A DNA stretch of 64,000 nt from Meandrina meandrites (GCA_963693305.1 OY855904.1:47488561-47552560), one strand, 5' to 3'. Positions 18,868-30,897 are shown, numbered from the stretch's first letter. The notes: generated by a model not told the origin, from the sequence alone. Made by a program: numbers and translations.

Positions 18868-19067
18868 AGTAGTATAGTCGGAGTCTATCAAATACTATCT
18901 TTGGGTTGTTCTTGAAACTCTTTAAACGTCTGATAATCAAAACCAAAGGGGACCTACGCGAGCTTTGTGAGCGTTGGTCCCCTTTGGTTTTGATTATCAG
19001 ACGTTTAAAGAGTTTCAAGTCCCGCCCCAACCCAAAGTGGTATTTGATAGACTCCGACTATACTACT
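18868..19067. repeat. Terminal palindrome (hairpin-forming end) of element A
   Basis: The two arms (about 18868-18952 and 18979-19067) are near-perfect inverted copies, starting AGTAGTATAGTCGGAG and ending with its complement; a roughly 25-base centre is unpaired. The right arm has a small insertion of about six G/C-rich bases. It occupies the same place as the terminal palindromes of element B, although the sequence is unrelated, so I take 19067 as the element's tip. Confidence 0.75.
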
Positions 19068-20028
19068 CTCGTAGTGATATCTATTGTTTTAGGCTGAATT
19101 TTAAAATATCGTTAATGGACTATTATAATAACGATCAGCATAGAAAATTGCAGGAAGAAAAAGTCCAAAGTTTTCCGTCGCTTTTCGCGTGATTTTCAAT
19201 ACTTATTGTTACTATTGTTTATAATAAGAATAGAGGTCCAGAACCATGCAATGCAGGTCTACGGAGAATTGTAACCAAATAAGTTGTTTTTGCCTCACTC
19301 ATACTCAGACTCCACAAACCTGTTTCTTCGGGCACTCTAGCCGGGTGGATAAGAGAGTTATTACAGCTAGCAGTGCTACCTTTAAGGGGGATATTCAATC
19401 CGTGGGGCAGTTACTATGGTAGCGGCCTAAGCGTACTTTCCCATTACAGAAATTTTGCAGTTTGCAGACTGGTCTCAGGAAAGCACCGTTATCAAGTTTT
19501 ACAACATGTCTTATTTTGGCCCTGCAACTGGAAGAGCAAATCCTATCGAGTGCCATACAGAATTGATTGGTATAGCTTCTAACATGCATTATTAAATCGG
19601 GAAGAGTAATTTGAAGTATGGCTTTTTTACAGTTGATGCATAACCAATATTATACATAAGCCGTAAACAGCCTTGCATAATCAGCTATTATACTCGCTGG
19701 GGATGTCATTTGTGTGGGATACCTGTGGTATCGCACACTAATGCGATCGGGTTGTAAGTCCGTTAATGCAAATGAGTTCCAACATTGTATCCCACACATG
19801 TACCCTCTGGGTACCCTGTTTTACATATTCACACTCTACCTGCAAATTTATTCGTTTATCCAATGCTCTATGTGGACGTTAGATGAAATTAAAAAATTGG
19901 ATGGCGAAGGGTTTATATCCGGATTATTGTTTTGTTACCAGAAAGATGGATCTTTCACAAGGGGCGTATTAGCGGGATTGAAGAGCGGAAGGAGTAGGCC
20001 TATATTTTGAAAGTACAACAGAACTTAC
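19068..20028. other. Host sequence without recognisable gene; possible intron
   Basis: No coding region with family resemblance was found. If the exon at 20029-20274 is real, this stretch downstream of its GTAAGT donor is intron, and element A would lie in or beyond that intron. Confidence 0.4.
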
Positions 20029-20274
20029 TTCATGTGGATAAAACGGTGCAATTATGGAAAGCGCTCCGAATGACAAAAGTGAAACAAGGCACAACGAAGC
20101 CAATATTACTGCTTTAAGAAGAGACCATGAAAAACTTTGTGCTGTCGCTTCCTCTTCTAGTAATGCTGGTTCAAGTTCATGATTACGGGCGTTAAAGGTT
20201 CTTTCAGCCATTTCCTTGAATATATCATTGAAGCTGTCAGATTCGTTGTTTGTTATCAGGCCTTTTCCCTCCAT
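20029..20274 (-). CDS. First exon of an SLC18B1-like MFS transporter
   Basis: On the minus strand, ATG at 20274 opens an 82-codon exon: an acidic cytosolic N-terminus (EPALLEEEAT) and a first transmembrane helix ending in LSFGALSIIAPFYPHE, the start signature of vesicular amine transporter-like MFS proteins (the TM1-to-loop APFYPxE). The exon ends exactly at a canonical GTAAGT donor (20023-20028). Downstream exons would lie to the left, possibly beyond element A. The family call rests on one exon, so it is moderate. Confidence 0.6.
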
Positions 20275-20329
20275 GTTTATTTCGAAGTTTCCCAAAATCT
20301 GTATTCAAATCATTTGACTGCTTTAATAT

Positions 20330-20375
20330 CATCATTATCATCATCATCATCATCATCATCATTATTATTACTATA
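20330..20375. repeat. ATC/ATT microsatellite
   Basis: This is a run of CATCAT and ATTATT triplets upstream of the transporter exon. Confidence 0.9.
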
Positions 20376-20520
20376 CTACACCTAAATATATTATGTTTTA
20401 AAACCCTCACACTAGCCGCAACAAATTGGCATGTAAACTGGCAACGTTATCAATTTTTATTATTATTAATGAGTGTTAATGTATTTTTGTTATTCTTCTG
20501 GGTTCCAATCGAGGCATTTT

Positions 20521-21167
20521 GGCCCTGTCCACACTAATCCAGATAAATTTGCAAACGGAGTTTTCGCCCCCAAAACGGATAAAATGTTTTCTGTTCATAC
20601 AATCGATATCGTATCGTTTTCAATATTTTAAGCGTCACACTAATCTGGATAAATTTGAAAACGAAACGAGGCATCGGCCCTAGATGAATGGCAGAGCATG
20701 CGTATATTAAAACTTTAGAGCCCGCACTTAATTCAAAAGAACTTCGCGATAATCCATAGATTTCAGAGCCATCGTCAGCTGAATATTTAAAGGCAGCGAT
20801 CAATTCCAAAAAGAAAGTGAAAAATTCACAGAATGTAGAATTTAATGATTTCACGTTGCTCAGTGAACGGCGGAAGAAATTTTTCAAGATTTATAACTCA
20901 CGTGAAGCGCTATTGTACTATACTGCTAATTAAAACTAAAGGGGACTGTGACAGAGATCACATGCAATTTGACGTCAGCGTTTTCGAAAAGCTCCGTTTT
21001 TGGCCGTTCACACTACACCATCTAAAACTATATAATCGGCGTTTTCAAATTTCTCCACTCTGGAGACCGTTTAATTTTCGAAAAGCTCCGTTCTAGTATG
21101 GATGGCTGGCCAAACCGGAGAAAAAGGATGCGTTTTCAAATTTATCCGGATAAGTGTGGACGGGGCC
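20521..21167. mobile_element. MITE with GGCCCTGTCCACAC terminal inverted repeats
   Basis: The left end GGCCCTGTCCACACTAATCC and the right end are inverted copies with few mismatches (GTGTGGACGGGGCC). Subterminal copies of AAATTTATCCGGAT-like words recur inside in both orientations. No transposase is present. The ends resemble hAT-type MITEs, but I could not define a clear target duplication. Confidence 0.7.
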
Positions 21168-23018
21168 TTTGTTTCACGGGTTTAATCAAAATCGTTCTAA
21201 CATATTTCAACCAATTTAGTAAGTCGTGTAATCGAGTAACAACCAGGGTTTTCGACAGCTTTTTTATCCTCGTAAAAAGTGGAAGATTAGTTGAGGAAAA
21301 CTGTAAACCTTTTAAGCTTCGTATGTAAATTGTTCATTTTTGAGTCTAATGCGCATGCGCTTTAGACTCTATGTAGTAGAAAAAAAGCTGTTAGCAATCC
21401 CAAGGGAATGGTTCGGGATCGATAATCGTCCGGTGTAATTGTGCTTAAACAATAGCCCGCCTCATTGCGGGCTTGGTGCGGTGATCGTAATCCAATCAGG
21501 AAGCAAGGATGTTGTTAACGAAGCAACGGTCGAACGGAGCTCGAGCACGACACGCACTTGTAAAAGAAATTGTCATGTATGTAATTGGAATAAATGTTTT
21601 ACAATGCAAAATAATATGAATCCTCGTTTTCAAGTGTGAAGCCACTGAAAATGTTCTCCTTCCAGCTGCATGTTTTTTTATAATCCGTGGGAAACGCAAC
21701 GTGAAATCGACATCTTTTGATGAAAAAAATCCGGAAGTGACATTTGTGTTCATAAACAAAAAAATAACTTTGAAAAAGAAAATGGAAAATTAAATAAAAT
21801 TGTAGTCAGCGAATGATTGTTCAATTCAACTGAAGCAGGATTTCATTCACAGAATGCAACTTTCATTAAAAAGAGTTTTCTTTTTCACCATTCAAGATTT
21901 AATCTAGAGCTTGAAAACAAGACAGTGTAATCAAATTACATTTCGCGCGAAATTTGCATAAATATTGAAACTTGCCAAAAAGTAGTTAAGACAGAATGAA
22001 AACTCGCTTTAATAGTTATTGAATTCCGATCTGATTGTTATTTCCATGTATTGACTATTTGCAAGCTGTTCTCAGTCATGAAAACGAAACTCTTTCATTC
22101 AACTGCTAGTAGTGTTTAATAGACGTGAAAATATTTCGCTTAATTAAATTACATTCTGCACGCAATGTTTTCTTTGCTCCCCTGTGTCGAAACGTTAAAG
22201 GTATTTTGAAATCTTTGTTGAGCAGTATTGCATAAATTGCTAAGGAATTGAAAAAAAATATATATTTTGGCTTATTTTGATGTGATTTAGGATATTTAGA
22301 CTACTAAATAAGCGTCTGTATCTTGTCTATCTATGGGACGGACCATTATTTTTTTGGAAGCAGAGGGATGAAAATTGTTTCAAGACAAACAATTTTTTTT
22401 TCTGTATCTTTGCCTGTGAAAACATTTTTTCCGGTGTCATGTTCCTGCAGAAATTTTTTTTCATGCCTGCAAAATTTTTCAGGATTCCCCCCCCCCTCCC
22501 CTCTTAAATCTGTACGATCTTCCTATGGTCTACAGCGCACTAATCTTTTAACATGAATAAATATATATACTTAAGAGAACAAATATTATCGACTTCTTCT
22601 GAACCACTCTTACTACCAAACCTCTGCTACACCTCTTGCTCTATGCCGTAAATACATATTTCAACCGCACTAACAATCCATGACGCATTAGACTCATGTA
22701 CCCACTGGGTACTATTTTTAGATCATGTCATGTTCACTAGAGAATTTTTTTTTCCTTTACCATCTGAAAATTATTCATTGATTTTTACGTGGACTTTTTG
22801 TGAAATCAAAAGAAACAATTCTCAATCGTAACATCATGTAGTCCAAAATAGACAAGAATTCAAACAAACGATGCAAAATGGTCTATTATTATATTAACCG
22901 CCAATCAATTTTTATTTTTTGGATATTTAATTTGGATCAGTTGAGCGCTAAATGTTCTAATTCTCTCGCTTTGGCAAGTCAAATGTTCTTCTTTCGTAGA
23001 CTAGTCGATCTTTATTGC
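21168..23018. other. AT-rich host sequence, nothing recognised
   Basis: No frame of convincing coding character and no strong repeats were seen, apart from short A/T and C runs (for example a C run near 22487). Confidence 0.5.
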
Positions 23019-25747
23019 GTTAACACTGAAATTTAGTAAAGTTCTGTCTATATGCGGTGGGAGGTTGATCCTGGGGCCCTATTTAGACTGTGATAATAGT
23101 CGAGAGTTTTTACACCTGAATAATTTACCATTTGCGGTCATCCGTCAAGGCTCATTTGTTAGCTTTTGGCTTTTACAGCATCCGACCTCGAATGAAGAGC
23201 AAAAGTTCATCTCATGTCTCTTAAAGAAACCGTAGTGGTACAGGGAGAAAGAAAGTTTTTATTTTTTTATGCGTGCAAATGGTTATGAAACCTGGAAAAG
23301 TTCTTTGCTGTATGTTTTTGTTCGCTATTTTGGGGGTTGACCGTGCACAAAACCTGTCAAAATACAATAGGTGGTTACGTGTGTTCATGCAACTAACCAA
23401 TAAAAACATTGCGATTACGTAATTCATGCATAGTGAATGAACGCAAAACATAAGATGTGCAAGGTCGAGGACCTTCCAACATAAATCTTGGCCTATTTGC
23501 TTGTTCATTTGATGTTTGCCGGGCTTCATAACCATTTAACTATGGTGCAAACGGGTTCTCAGGGAAAAGGGCAAAAATGTAACAACATAATTTCTTATTG
23601 TTGAGGTAAACTCGGGCTTCGTGCCTCGGTGGTTTGTAAGTTTGGTATACATGTAAACTATATGCTAATTTTGATCAGATGAAAAAACTGCACCGTCACG
23701 GTTATGATTTCCTTTGTTTTAACTTACCTATGATGAATTGTCATTGAATTTGAGAACATCTATATAAGTTGCTATTTATGTCATTTTTACTGGTTCTTCT
23801 CCACTTTCTTCCTAAGATCCCTGCAATATTTAAGAGAGGAAACAAATCTCACCTCAGTCCGATTTGTCGTGGCGAAACGCAGTCATTTGAGCAGCACTTT
23901 GGGCGCGAAAAAAGTTTACAAGAATGGTGTGACTGCCGGCCGGTGCGAAGGTATTCGTTATATCAGACTGGTTCCAAAACCATTTGGAATCCCGGTCTCT
24001 GATTGGGCAAAAGTTTTGCAGCATTGCCCAATCGGTAAGCTGCATATGATGGTGCAACTTTCATGCCTTCCTCACATGTGAGGTAAGCCTGGATGAGCCG
24101 GCAGGAAAACGCTAGGTGAAATAAGCCCAAGCACAACAAAAACCAACTTTTTCCTTTTTCTTGTACTTACGCTTATGCTTATTTCATCAGTTGGAACCGG
24201 CATGAAATAAGCACAAACACAGGATTTGGCTGTTGACGTGACCCCCATCTTGTAATGGCGATCAGAATTTCTAAAGTACTGCGTTTGTGTATGTCGCTTA
24301 TTTGAGCTTGTGTTTATTGTAAGTGCGGATATCTTTGTGGTTATACATTACGCTTATACTTTTGCTTATTGTGATATCAAACGCAAACACAACTCCGGGT
24401 AAGATGGCACCATCAGATGCAGCTTACCGATTGGGCAATGCCACAAAACTTGTGCCCAGGCCAATCAGGGATTCCAAATGGTTTTGGAACCATGGTCCCA
24501 ACGGCCAGTCAAACCATTCTTGTAAACTTTTTTCGCGCCCAAAGTGCTGCTCAGATGACTTCGTTTCGCCACGACAAATCAGACTGATTTCCAAGGACGA
24601 GGTGAGACATTTTTTCTCTTTATGCCCCTTGCCCGCTTACTAACGAATGTACTTTACAATGTACATTGCCAAGGCTGAGCTCAGTTTGCTGGGAATAGAA
24701 CTCACAAGAACCAGTAAAACTGACATAACTAACAACTTATATAAATGTTCTCAAACTCAATGATAATTTATCATACATACATAAGTTAAAACAATGGAAA
24801 TCATAACCATGACGGTGCAGTTTGTTTATATCTGATGTTAATTGGCATATATTTTATGTCAAACTTGAAAAAGCCCGAGGCATGAATTCCGAGTTTACCG
24901 AAGCAACCAGAAGTTAATTTGTGACATCCTGTTCCTTGCGAACGCGTTTGCACGCATGGAAAGAAAGCTTTGTTTCGCCCTGTACCACTTCGGTTCCTTT
25001 AAGAGACATGAGATGACCTTTCGCTCTTCACTTGAGGTCGGATGCTGTTAAAGCTGAAAGAGTCCTAACAAATGGGGTCATCCTCGGAGTAAGAACCTGT
25101 GAAACTCACCGGTGACGTAAAAGAAAGAACGAATAATACAACAAAGAGCTGGCAAAACAAAGGTAGAGAAGGAAAACAATAGCTCCAAAACAAAGAAAAA
25201 TATCACAGGTTCTTACACCGAGGTAAACCCAACGGATGACCGCGAATGGTAAATTATATTCAGGTGTAAAAACTCTCGATGAGTATCACAGAAATAGGGC
25301 CTCGGATCAACATCCCACCGTATAGAAAGTACTTCACTAAATTTCAGTATTTACAATGGAAATCATAACCATGACGGTGCAGTTTGTTTATCTGATGTTA
25401 ATTAGCATGTATTTTATGTCAAACTTGAAAAAGCCCGAGGCATCAATTCCGAGTTTACCGAAACAACAAGAAGTTATTTTGTGACACCCTTTTCCGCGAG
25501 AACGCGTTTGCACGCATGAAAAGAAAGCTTCTTTCTCCCTTTTTCGCTTCGGTTTCTTTGAGAGACATGAGATCGGATGCTGTTAAAACTGAAAGATTCC
25601 TAAAAGCTAACAAATGAGCCTTGACGGATGACCGCGAATCACGGTAAATTATTCAGGTGTAAAAACTGTCGATGAGTATCACAGAAATAGGGCCTCGGAT
25701 CAACATCCCACCGTATAGACAGTACTTAACTAAATTTCAGTATTTAC
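23019..25747. repeat. Large foldback element with a tandemly duplicated right arm
   Basis: The left arm (23019 to about 24056) and the right arm (about 24408-25357) are diverged inverted copies, including a long match around CCCAATCGGTAAGCTGCAT at 24024 and its inverse near 24420. A third copy of the outer right arm follows directly at 25355-25747. It lacks the small MITE inserted in the second copy, which gives the order of events. No protein is encoded, so this is probably a non-autonomous foldback transposon. Confidence 0.75.
25081..25223. mobile_element. Small MITE nested in the foldback right arm
   Basis: Inverted ends CTCGGAGTAAGAACCTGTGA and TCACAGGTTCTTACACCGAG bound about 143 bp that is missing from the neighbouring duplicate arm. 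A diverged relative lies near 58920-59045. Confidence 0.65.
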
Positions 25748-25778
25748 TCAATAAAAATCGATAAGGCTACGAAAGAAC

Positions 25779-26545
25779 ACGTCAAGGATTTGGGGTGGGG
25801 TAGTAAAAGTCGGCGACTCGACTCGACTCGAGTCGTGACGAGTCGTCATGATGAAAGTCGACTCGACTAACTGGAAATCTAGTGGCGAGAGACGTAGCGT
25901 AAAAAACAAAAATACGTTAAGGATATGGGATAGGGTAGTAAAAGTCGGCGACTCGACTCGACTCGACTCGAGTCGTGAGGACTCGCCATGATGAAAGGCG
26001 ACCGGACTGACCGGAAGTCTATTGGCGAGAGACGTAGCGTAAAACATGTTAAGGATATGGGGAAGGGTAGTAAAAGTCGGCGACTCGACTCGACTCGACT
26101 CGAGTCGTGAGGACTCGCCATGATGAAAGGCGACCGGACTGACCGGAAGTCTATTGGCGAGAGACGTAGCGTAAAACATGTTAAGGATATGGGGAAGGGT
26201 AGTAAAAGTAGGCGACTCGACTCGAGTTGTGACGACTCGTCATGATGAAAGTCGACTCGACTAACTGGAAATCTACTAGTGGCGAGAGACGTAGCGTAAA
26301 AAAAATACGTTAAGGATATGGGATAGGGTAGTAAAAGTCGGCGATTCGACTCGACTCGACTCGAGTCGTGAGGACTCGCCATGATGAAAGGCGACTGGAC
26401 TGACCGGAAGTCTATTGGCGAGAGACGTAGCGTGAAACATGTTAAGGATATGGGGAAGGGTAGTAAAAGTCGGCGACTCGACTCGACTCGACTCGAGTCG
26501 TGACGACTCGTCATGAAAGTCGACTCGACTAATCGGAAGTCTAGT
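25779..26545. repeat. 132-bp tandem repeat, about six units
   Basis: The word TAGTAAAAGT recurs at 25801, 25936, 26068, 26200, 26329 and 26461, a period of 129-135 bp. Each unit contains a run of CGACT/CGAGT pentamers. Minus-strand open frames across it are by-products of the repeat. Confidence 0.9.
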
Positions 26546-26742
26546 CAGGAGGCTTTGGCTATTTAATGTAGAAAATATGCGCCAATATTTTGGCTTGGAG
26601 ATGTTGTCATTAATGAAAACGCTGTCTTGCTAAGTCGGTAATTTATGCATGACATGTTTGATCGGTTCAATCGTGTCAATGTTTACTAGCGTACGAATTA
26701 GGCATTTGCAAAATAAAGATTTTCCTTTAATGAAATATGTAT

Positions 26743-27118
26743 ACAGTGTGGGAAACGTATAGTTTAATATTGGTAGAATAAACCTCAAGCGTATCTTAGT
26801 TGTAAATTAAGAAAATTATATTGCAAAGGAGTGTGTATGGAAAGAATGATATTATTACAAATGGAACTCGCTCTTTGTCATTTATATTTTTATTGGTTTG
26901 CAAGTTGGAAATCAGGAATGCTATTGTTACTTGTACTTACAGTGTGGGAAACGTAGTTTAATATTGGTAGAATAAACCTCAAACGTATCTTAGTTGTGAA
27001 ATAGAAAATTATATTGCAAAGGAGTTTGTATGGAAAAAATGTTACTATTACAAATGGATCTTGCTTTTTGTCTATATTGGTTTGCAAGTTGGAAATGAGG
27101 AAAGCTATTGTTACTTAT
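26743..27118. repeat. Tandem duplication of about 190 bp
   Basis: ACAGTGTGGGAAACGTA starts copies at 26743 and 26939 that match along most of their length, with small indels. No coding content was seen. Confidence 0.8.
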
Positions 27119-27517
27119 GAGTCGTTTGCGTTTGTTATTTTTATTTTACCAAGCTAGTACTTTGGAAATGGAAATTGGAGATTTAATTCCTAGTGACTTC
27201 AATTATTAACATGGTCATTATGCTTGTCAAGGACACGCAACATTAAAAATAGAAATCTCCATCTGTTCATATGCTTTGTTATGTGGCTGAATCTTGATAG
27301 CCAGGAGAAAAGTTTCTCACAGACTTCTGTGTTAACATTCTGAAAGGTAAAGTGAAAAGGATGTAATAAAATTTACGTAGATAACTGCTAATAGGACTTA
27401 AATTCAGTTTTCACATGAAGAAGGTGATCTGGCGGTTAAAGGCGAGCTTCCTCTCAGGCTAGGTTATTAATAACCTGAAGGGTTTCAATAATTTGTTCTT
27501 AAATATTCAATTTTTAC

Positions 27518-27703
27518 ATTTTTTTGTATCTAGTTTTTCTCTTAGTTCTTCGGCCAAGTCATTTTCTTCCTTTGTAAGGATAGTATCCTCAAACTTAGCA
27601 AAGACTGGCTGGGAAAAATACCCAATAATTCTTGAAGTGAATCCTTTGGCGTTGTTGGAGGTGTCTTGGATTACAGGTAAGGCTGCATGCGGCTGTGTGA
27701 ATC
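27518..27703 (-). CDS. Exon of a DUF3987-like protein
   Basis: The minus-strand exon begins after the polypyrimidine tract and acceptor TTTTTCTTTCAG at 27704 and reads FTQPHAALPVIQ, NAKGFTSRIIGYFSQPVF and LTKEENDLAEELREKL. GFTSR followed by YFSQPVF resembles DUF3987 proteins, P-loop proteins of unknown role found in many cnidarian genomes. The 3' boundary is uncertain (a GT at 27516-27517). An exon is probably missing between this one and 28267-28458, because phases do not join perfectly. Confidence 0.55.
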
Positions 27704-28266
27704 CTGAAAGAAAAAGATGTTCGTGCGATGTTGAAGTTTGCATTCCCAGTAACTATGGTGAAAAGATTAAAAATATATATTAATACAAGTTTAAATAGCA
27801 GGGCATTGGGTAGCTTGCGACATGACGTTATCTAATCCCATTTAGGAATCAAGGGGTTTAGTTTAGTCTGCGGCACAGGCTAGGACTTGGGTGGGAACTC
27901 TTGTTCAGTGCACTTGTTTTGTTATAATGTAAGACTGGAAATACTTATTCTGTCCAATTTATATAATTTTTAACTGTTTGGAAAGTCTGTATTGCCCATT
28001 TTTGGAAGTTTTTCAGTACCTGCGTTTGGTTGTGGGCAAATGCAATGAAAAATACAGCTGAATTAACCTTTTTTTGTTGACAATGGAATGTAGTATAAAT
28101 TCCAAATTGAAACCACAAAATTCTTATTTTTTAGGCAGAAAAAACATCATTAATTGGCTTTCAAGGAACAATCATCTTAGTTATATTTACCACTTTCGCG
28201 TGTTTTGGTCTTTCCAGTAAATAGCTGAAGAAAATCCTGGTACTCTCTAGTGTCGGAAATTTGTAC

Positions 28267-28458
28267 TAAAAAACGACATAAGCTCGTCAAATAAACCAAG
28301 CGACCTCCTGCCACTCTCGGCCAACAGTTCTCCAAACTTATCCCACGTATAATGTGGCAACACCATCTGTCTGGATTTCACTCCATTGACCTCAACTCGA
28401 TCCGCAACTAACTCAAGAATATCAGCCAAGAATTCGTGAAACGCTGATTTACAACGAC
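28267..28458 (-). CDS. Exon of a DUF3987-like protein (Walker A continuation)
   Basis: The acceptor TTTTGTTTTCTAG precedes the exon, which continues the previous exon in the correct phase; a Gly-x-x-Lys-Ser P-loop is completed across the junction. It contains DILELVADRVEVNG, YTWDKFGELLAESG and SLGLFDELMSFF, the latter like the Walker B/LFDE region of DUF3987. A donor GTACAAAT ends it at 28267. The matched splice phases and motif order support a real spliced gene. Confidence 0.6.
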
Positions 28459-28887
28459 CTAGAAAACAAAATCATTTTAGCATTGACTCGCAGAAGCATT
28501 TAAAGTGTAAAGTTGTAAGACCTGAAATGTTTTGCAAGAGTTTGTCAGTATCAGTGTTACTTCAAACTGATGGTTCAGCCATTTCTTAAAGTGAAGAAGT
28601 GGTTCGTATGGCAAGGGACAGCGCGGGACAGCGCGTCTCCCAGACACTTAGATTAATTTCTACCAAAGTAAAACAAGGACTAGACTACGAGCATTCTTGT
28701 CGCTCGAAGGATTTTCGCGAACAGAAACCGACTGCTCGCAGTCTAGAATAAAAGACAACTACAGTTGATGGCAACTACAGGCAAGCGACGCCAATTTTTA
28801 CTGGACGTGAACGAGGTTATTTGTGCCAGCATTCGTGCAAACATGGAATGGGGTCGCTATACCCGCGGGATTTATTCCGCAAATTTC

Positions 28888-29358
28888 ACCACAGGCAGAC
28901 CAAGCTGGACCAAGCAATGGCCTAATTAATGATATGCAACGGTCGTTCTCGGCTTGACTCAAACGATCGAATAATGCCCCATAAGTCGCTGAATTTTAGA
29001 TCTTTTGTTCCTAAATTACAATGAACTGTAAGCCAGATAACTAAAAATTTCTTGCCCAATGTTGATTGTCTGTTTTTTGCGAGCTTCGATGGGGTTTTGG
29101 GACGATTAACTCCTCACTTGCCACTGACGCCCCCTACACGTGGAATTAATCGTCCCAAAACCCCACCGACGCTCGCAAAAAACAGACAATCAACATTAGG
29201 CAAGTGATCTATATTTATCTGGCTTATAGTTCATTGTAATTTAGGAACAAAAGATCTAGAATTCAGCGATTTATGGGGCATTATTCGATCGTTTGAGTAA
29301 AACCGAGAACGACCGTTGCATATCATTAACAAGGCCATCGCTTGGTCTGCCTGTGATT
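28888..29358. mobile_element. Near-perfect foldback (palindromic) element
   Basis: Arms of about 220 bp (28888-29113 and 29141-29358) are almost exact inverted copies around a loop of under 30 bases. The inner arm word GGGGTTTTGGGACGATTAA is mirrored across the loop. It lies inside the intron between DUF3987-like exons. There is no coding capacity. Confidence 0.85.
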
Positions 29359-30314
29359 TCACGATAACTGTTAGACTTGCTCCAAGTCGCTCGTTTGATG
29401 CGCAGGGGACTGCTAAATACGGATACAGTAAGTGCGCGGGGTCTTGAAAAACAAAATGGCGGCGGATCGCGGAACAAGCGACTTGTCTCACCTGCAGCGC
29501 AATGTTTCGTAAATATGGCGTCACCGGTGGAAAAATCTACCGATGACGCCATCCAACTAATTTTTATGGCTGTCAATCAAAGTATTGCGTGCGATCTGAG
29601 CGCGCGCTCTTCGCTTGCGAGACGCGATTGCTTTTTTGTCGGTTTGCTTCTTCAGGAGACTTGTCACTTTAGTTCAGAAAAAAAAAATAGAAAAGGTTCT
29701 CGATACACTTATTTTAAGGCCGACGTAGATATGAATTCCATGAATGCAGCTCTAACTTATGAGCTCGGGCGAGAGAATAACTTTTCTCAAAGAAAATAGC
29801 ATCGTAATTTTAACACACGCCACGGCGCGCGCAAAATTGCACACGGCACACGAAACTGACGCCCATAGATAAACGAAACCAATTCAGTGCACGCGAAATG
29901 ATGCAATTTTTCGTCGCAAAAAAATAAAAACGACAGCCAGAATAGATTTCCTGCAAGTGACACAAGTCGCTCGTTCCGAGCCATCCCTCGATTTCGTGCG
30001 CTACACACGCGCCAAATTCAGCGCGGTCTCTCGCGCGCGATTTCAAAGTGATTTTACTCAACTAACTGCGGTCTGTCGCGCGAAATTTCAAAGCGATCTT
30101 ACTCAAGCAAACCTATTGACCCAAAGAAAAAAAAAACGAGCTACTTGGGGCAAATCTAGATAACTGTAGCCACTATGAAAATATTATTGTTCTGAATCTT
30201 TCAGGAGAAAGTAATTTTAAAAACGTCACCGATGGTACAAGACGAGTTTTGGTTGGGAATTAATTCACCAATAATAGTTTCAAATTGTTTGAAGTACGAT
30301 GTGTGAATGCGTAC

Positions 30315-30477
30315 CTGTAGTGATTACGGAAGCAATCCATACAATAACGGGCTCTTTCCAAAAGGCGTTCTGCACATTCACACACGCGTGGCCCATGCAA
30401 AATGATGTCAAAACAATCAGGCCAAAAAGGATGGAAGTGTCCCGCTGCTTCAAGGCTTTGCCAAAGACACTGCACAT
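30315..30477 (-). CDS. Exon of a DUF3987-like protein (upstream of P-loop)
   Basis: The acceptor CATTTCTGTCAG at 30478 opens the exon, which reads SVFGKALKQRDTSILFGLIV, then FCMGHACVNVQNAFWKEPVI, then WIASVITT. Hydrophobic helices followed by WxEPVIxW before the P-loop are characteristic of DUF3987. The exon ends at the donor GTACGC with phase 1, exactly the phase needed by the exon at 28458. Further upstream, an ATG at about 30669 opens about 30 codons ending in a GTAAGC donor, but its phase does not fit directly, so it is only a candidate first exon. Confidence 0.6.
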
Positions 30478-30897
30478 CTGACAGAAATGAAAAGATAAGT
30501 TTCAGTACAAGAAACATTCAATGGTTATTTAAGTTAAAAAAAGACAAGCAAAACAGCTTCACATGTATGCTTACCTTTCGTAAACTATCCGGCAAAGCGT
30601 CCAATCAAGCTCATATTGATAGCAATCCTTTAAATTTTTATTTAAATGATGGAGATGGTTTACCGACATTTTGACGTGACGCTTTCCGAGATTAGAAGCA
30701 ACTGATCATGGCTTGTGCACTCGCGAATATTATTTATATAACTCCCAAGGGTATTATGTCATGTCATGGGAGTCAGGTGTCATTAGAATGAGGCGGGGTT
30801 GTCAGTGCGGTAACAAAACGAAACATAAAAAAAAAAACAAACAAACAATCGTCTAGCCCTCTGCACCTTCACAACATAATTTCTCAAAACGCACCAT

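Larger units (their letters stand above)
1..19067. mobile_element. Element A: partial Polinton/adintovirus-like endogenous virus
   Basis: About 13.6 kb of viral sequence (excluding a nested LINE) encodes protein-primed polymerase B, retroviral-type integrase, packaging ATPase, adenovirus-type protease, capsid and penton-like proteins, the defining set of Polintons/adintoviruses. The left end lies outside the window. The right end is placed at 19067, where a 200-bp palindrome stops, by analogy with element B, whose terminal palindrome forms its exact tip. Polymerase B carries one stop, the ATPase two, the fibre gene several frameshifts, and the capsid gene is split by a LINE, so this copy is defective. 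No target duplication can be checked because the other end is missing. Confidence 0.9.

Noticed and set aside
25779..26545. Tandem repeats that could look like a CRISPR array, and the minus-strand frames of up to 211 codons across them
   Set aside because: Units of about 132 bp are repeated throughout without unique spacers, and the frames are produced by the repeat itself.
29377..29799. 140-codon plus-strand frame beside the foldback
   Set aside because: It begins just outside the palindrome, in repeat-like sequence, without recognisable domains.
30570..30669. Candidate first exon of the DUF3987-like gene with a GTAAGC donor
   Set aside because: Its phase does not join the next exon without a stop, so I left it out of the feature list.
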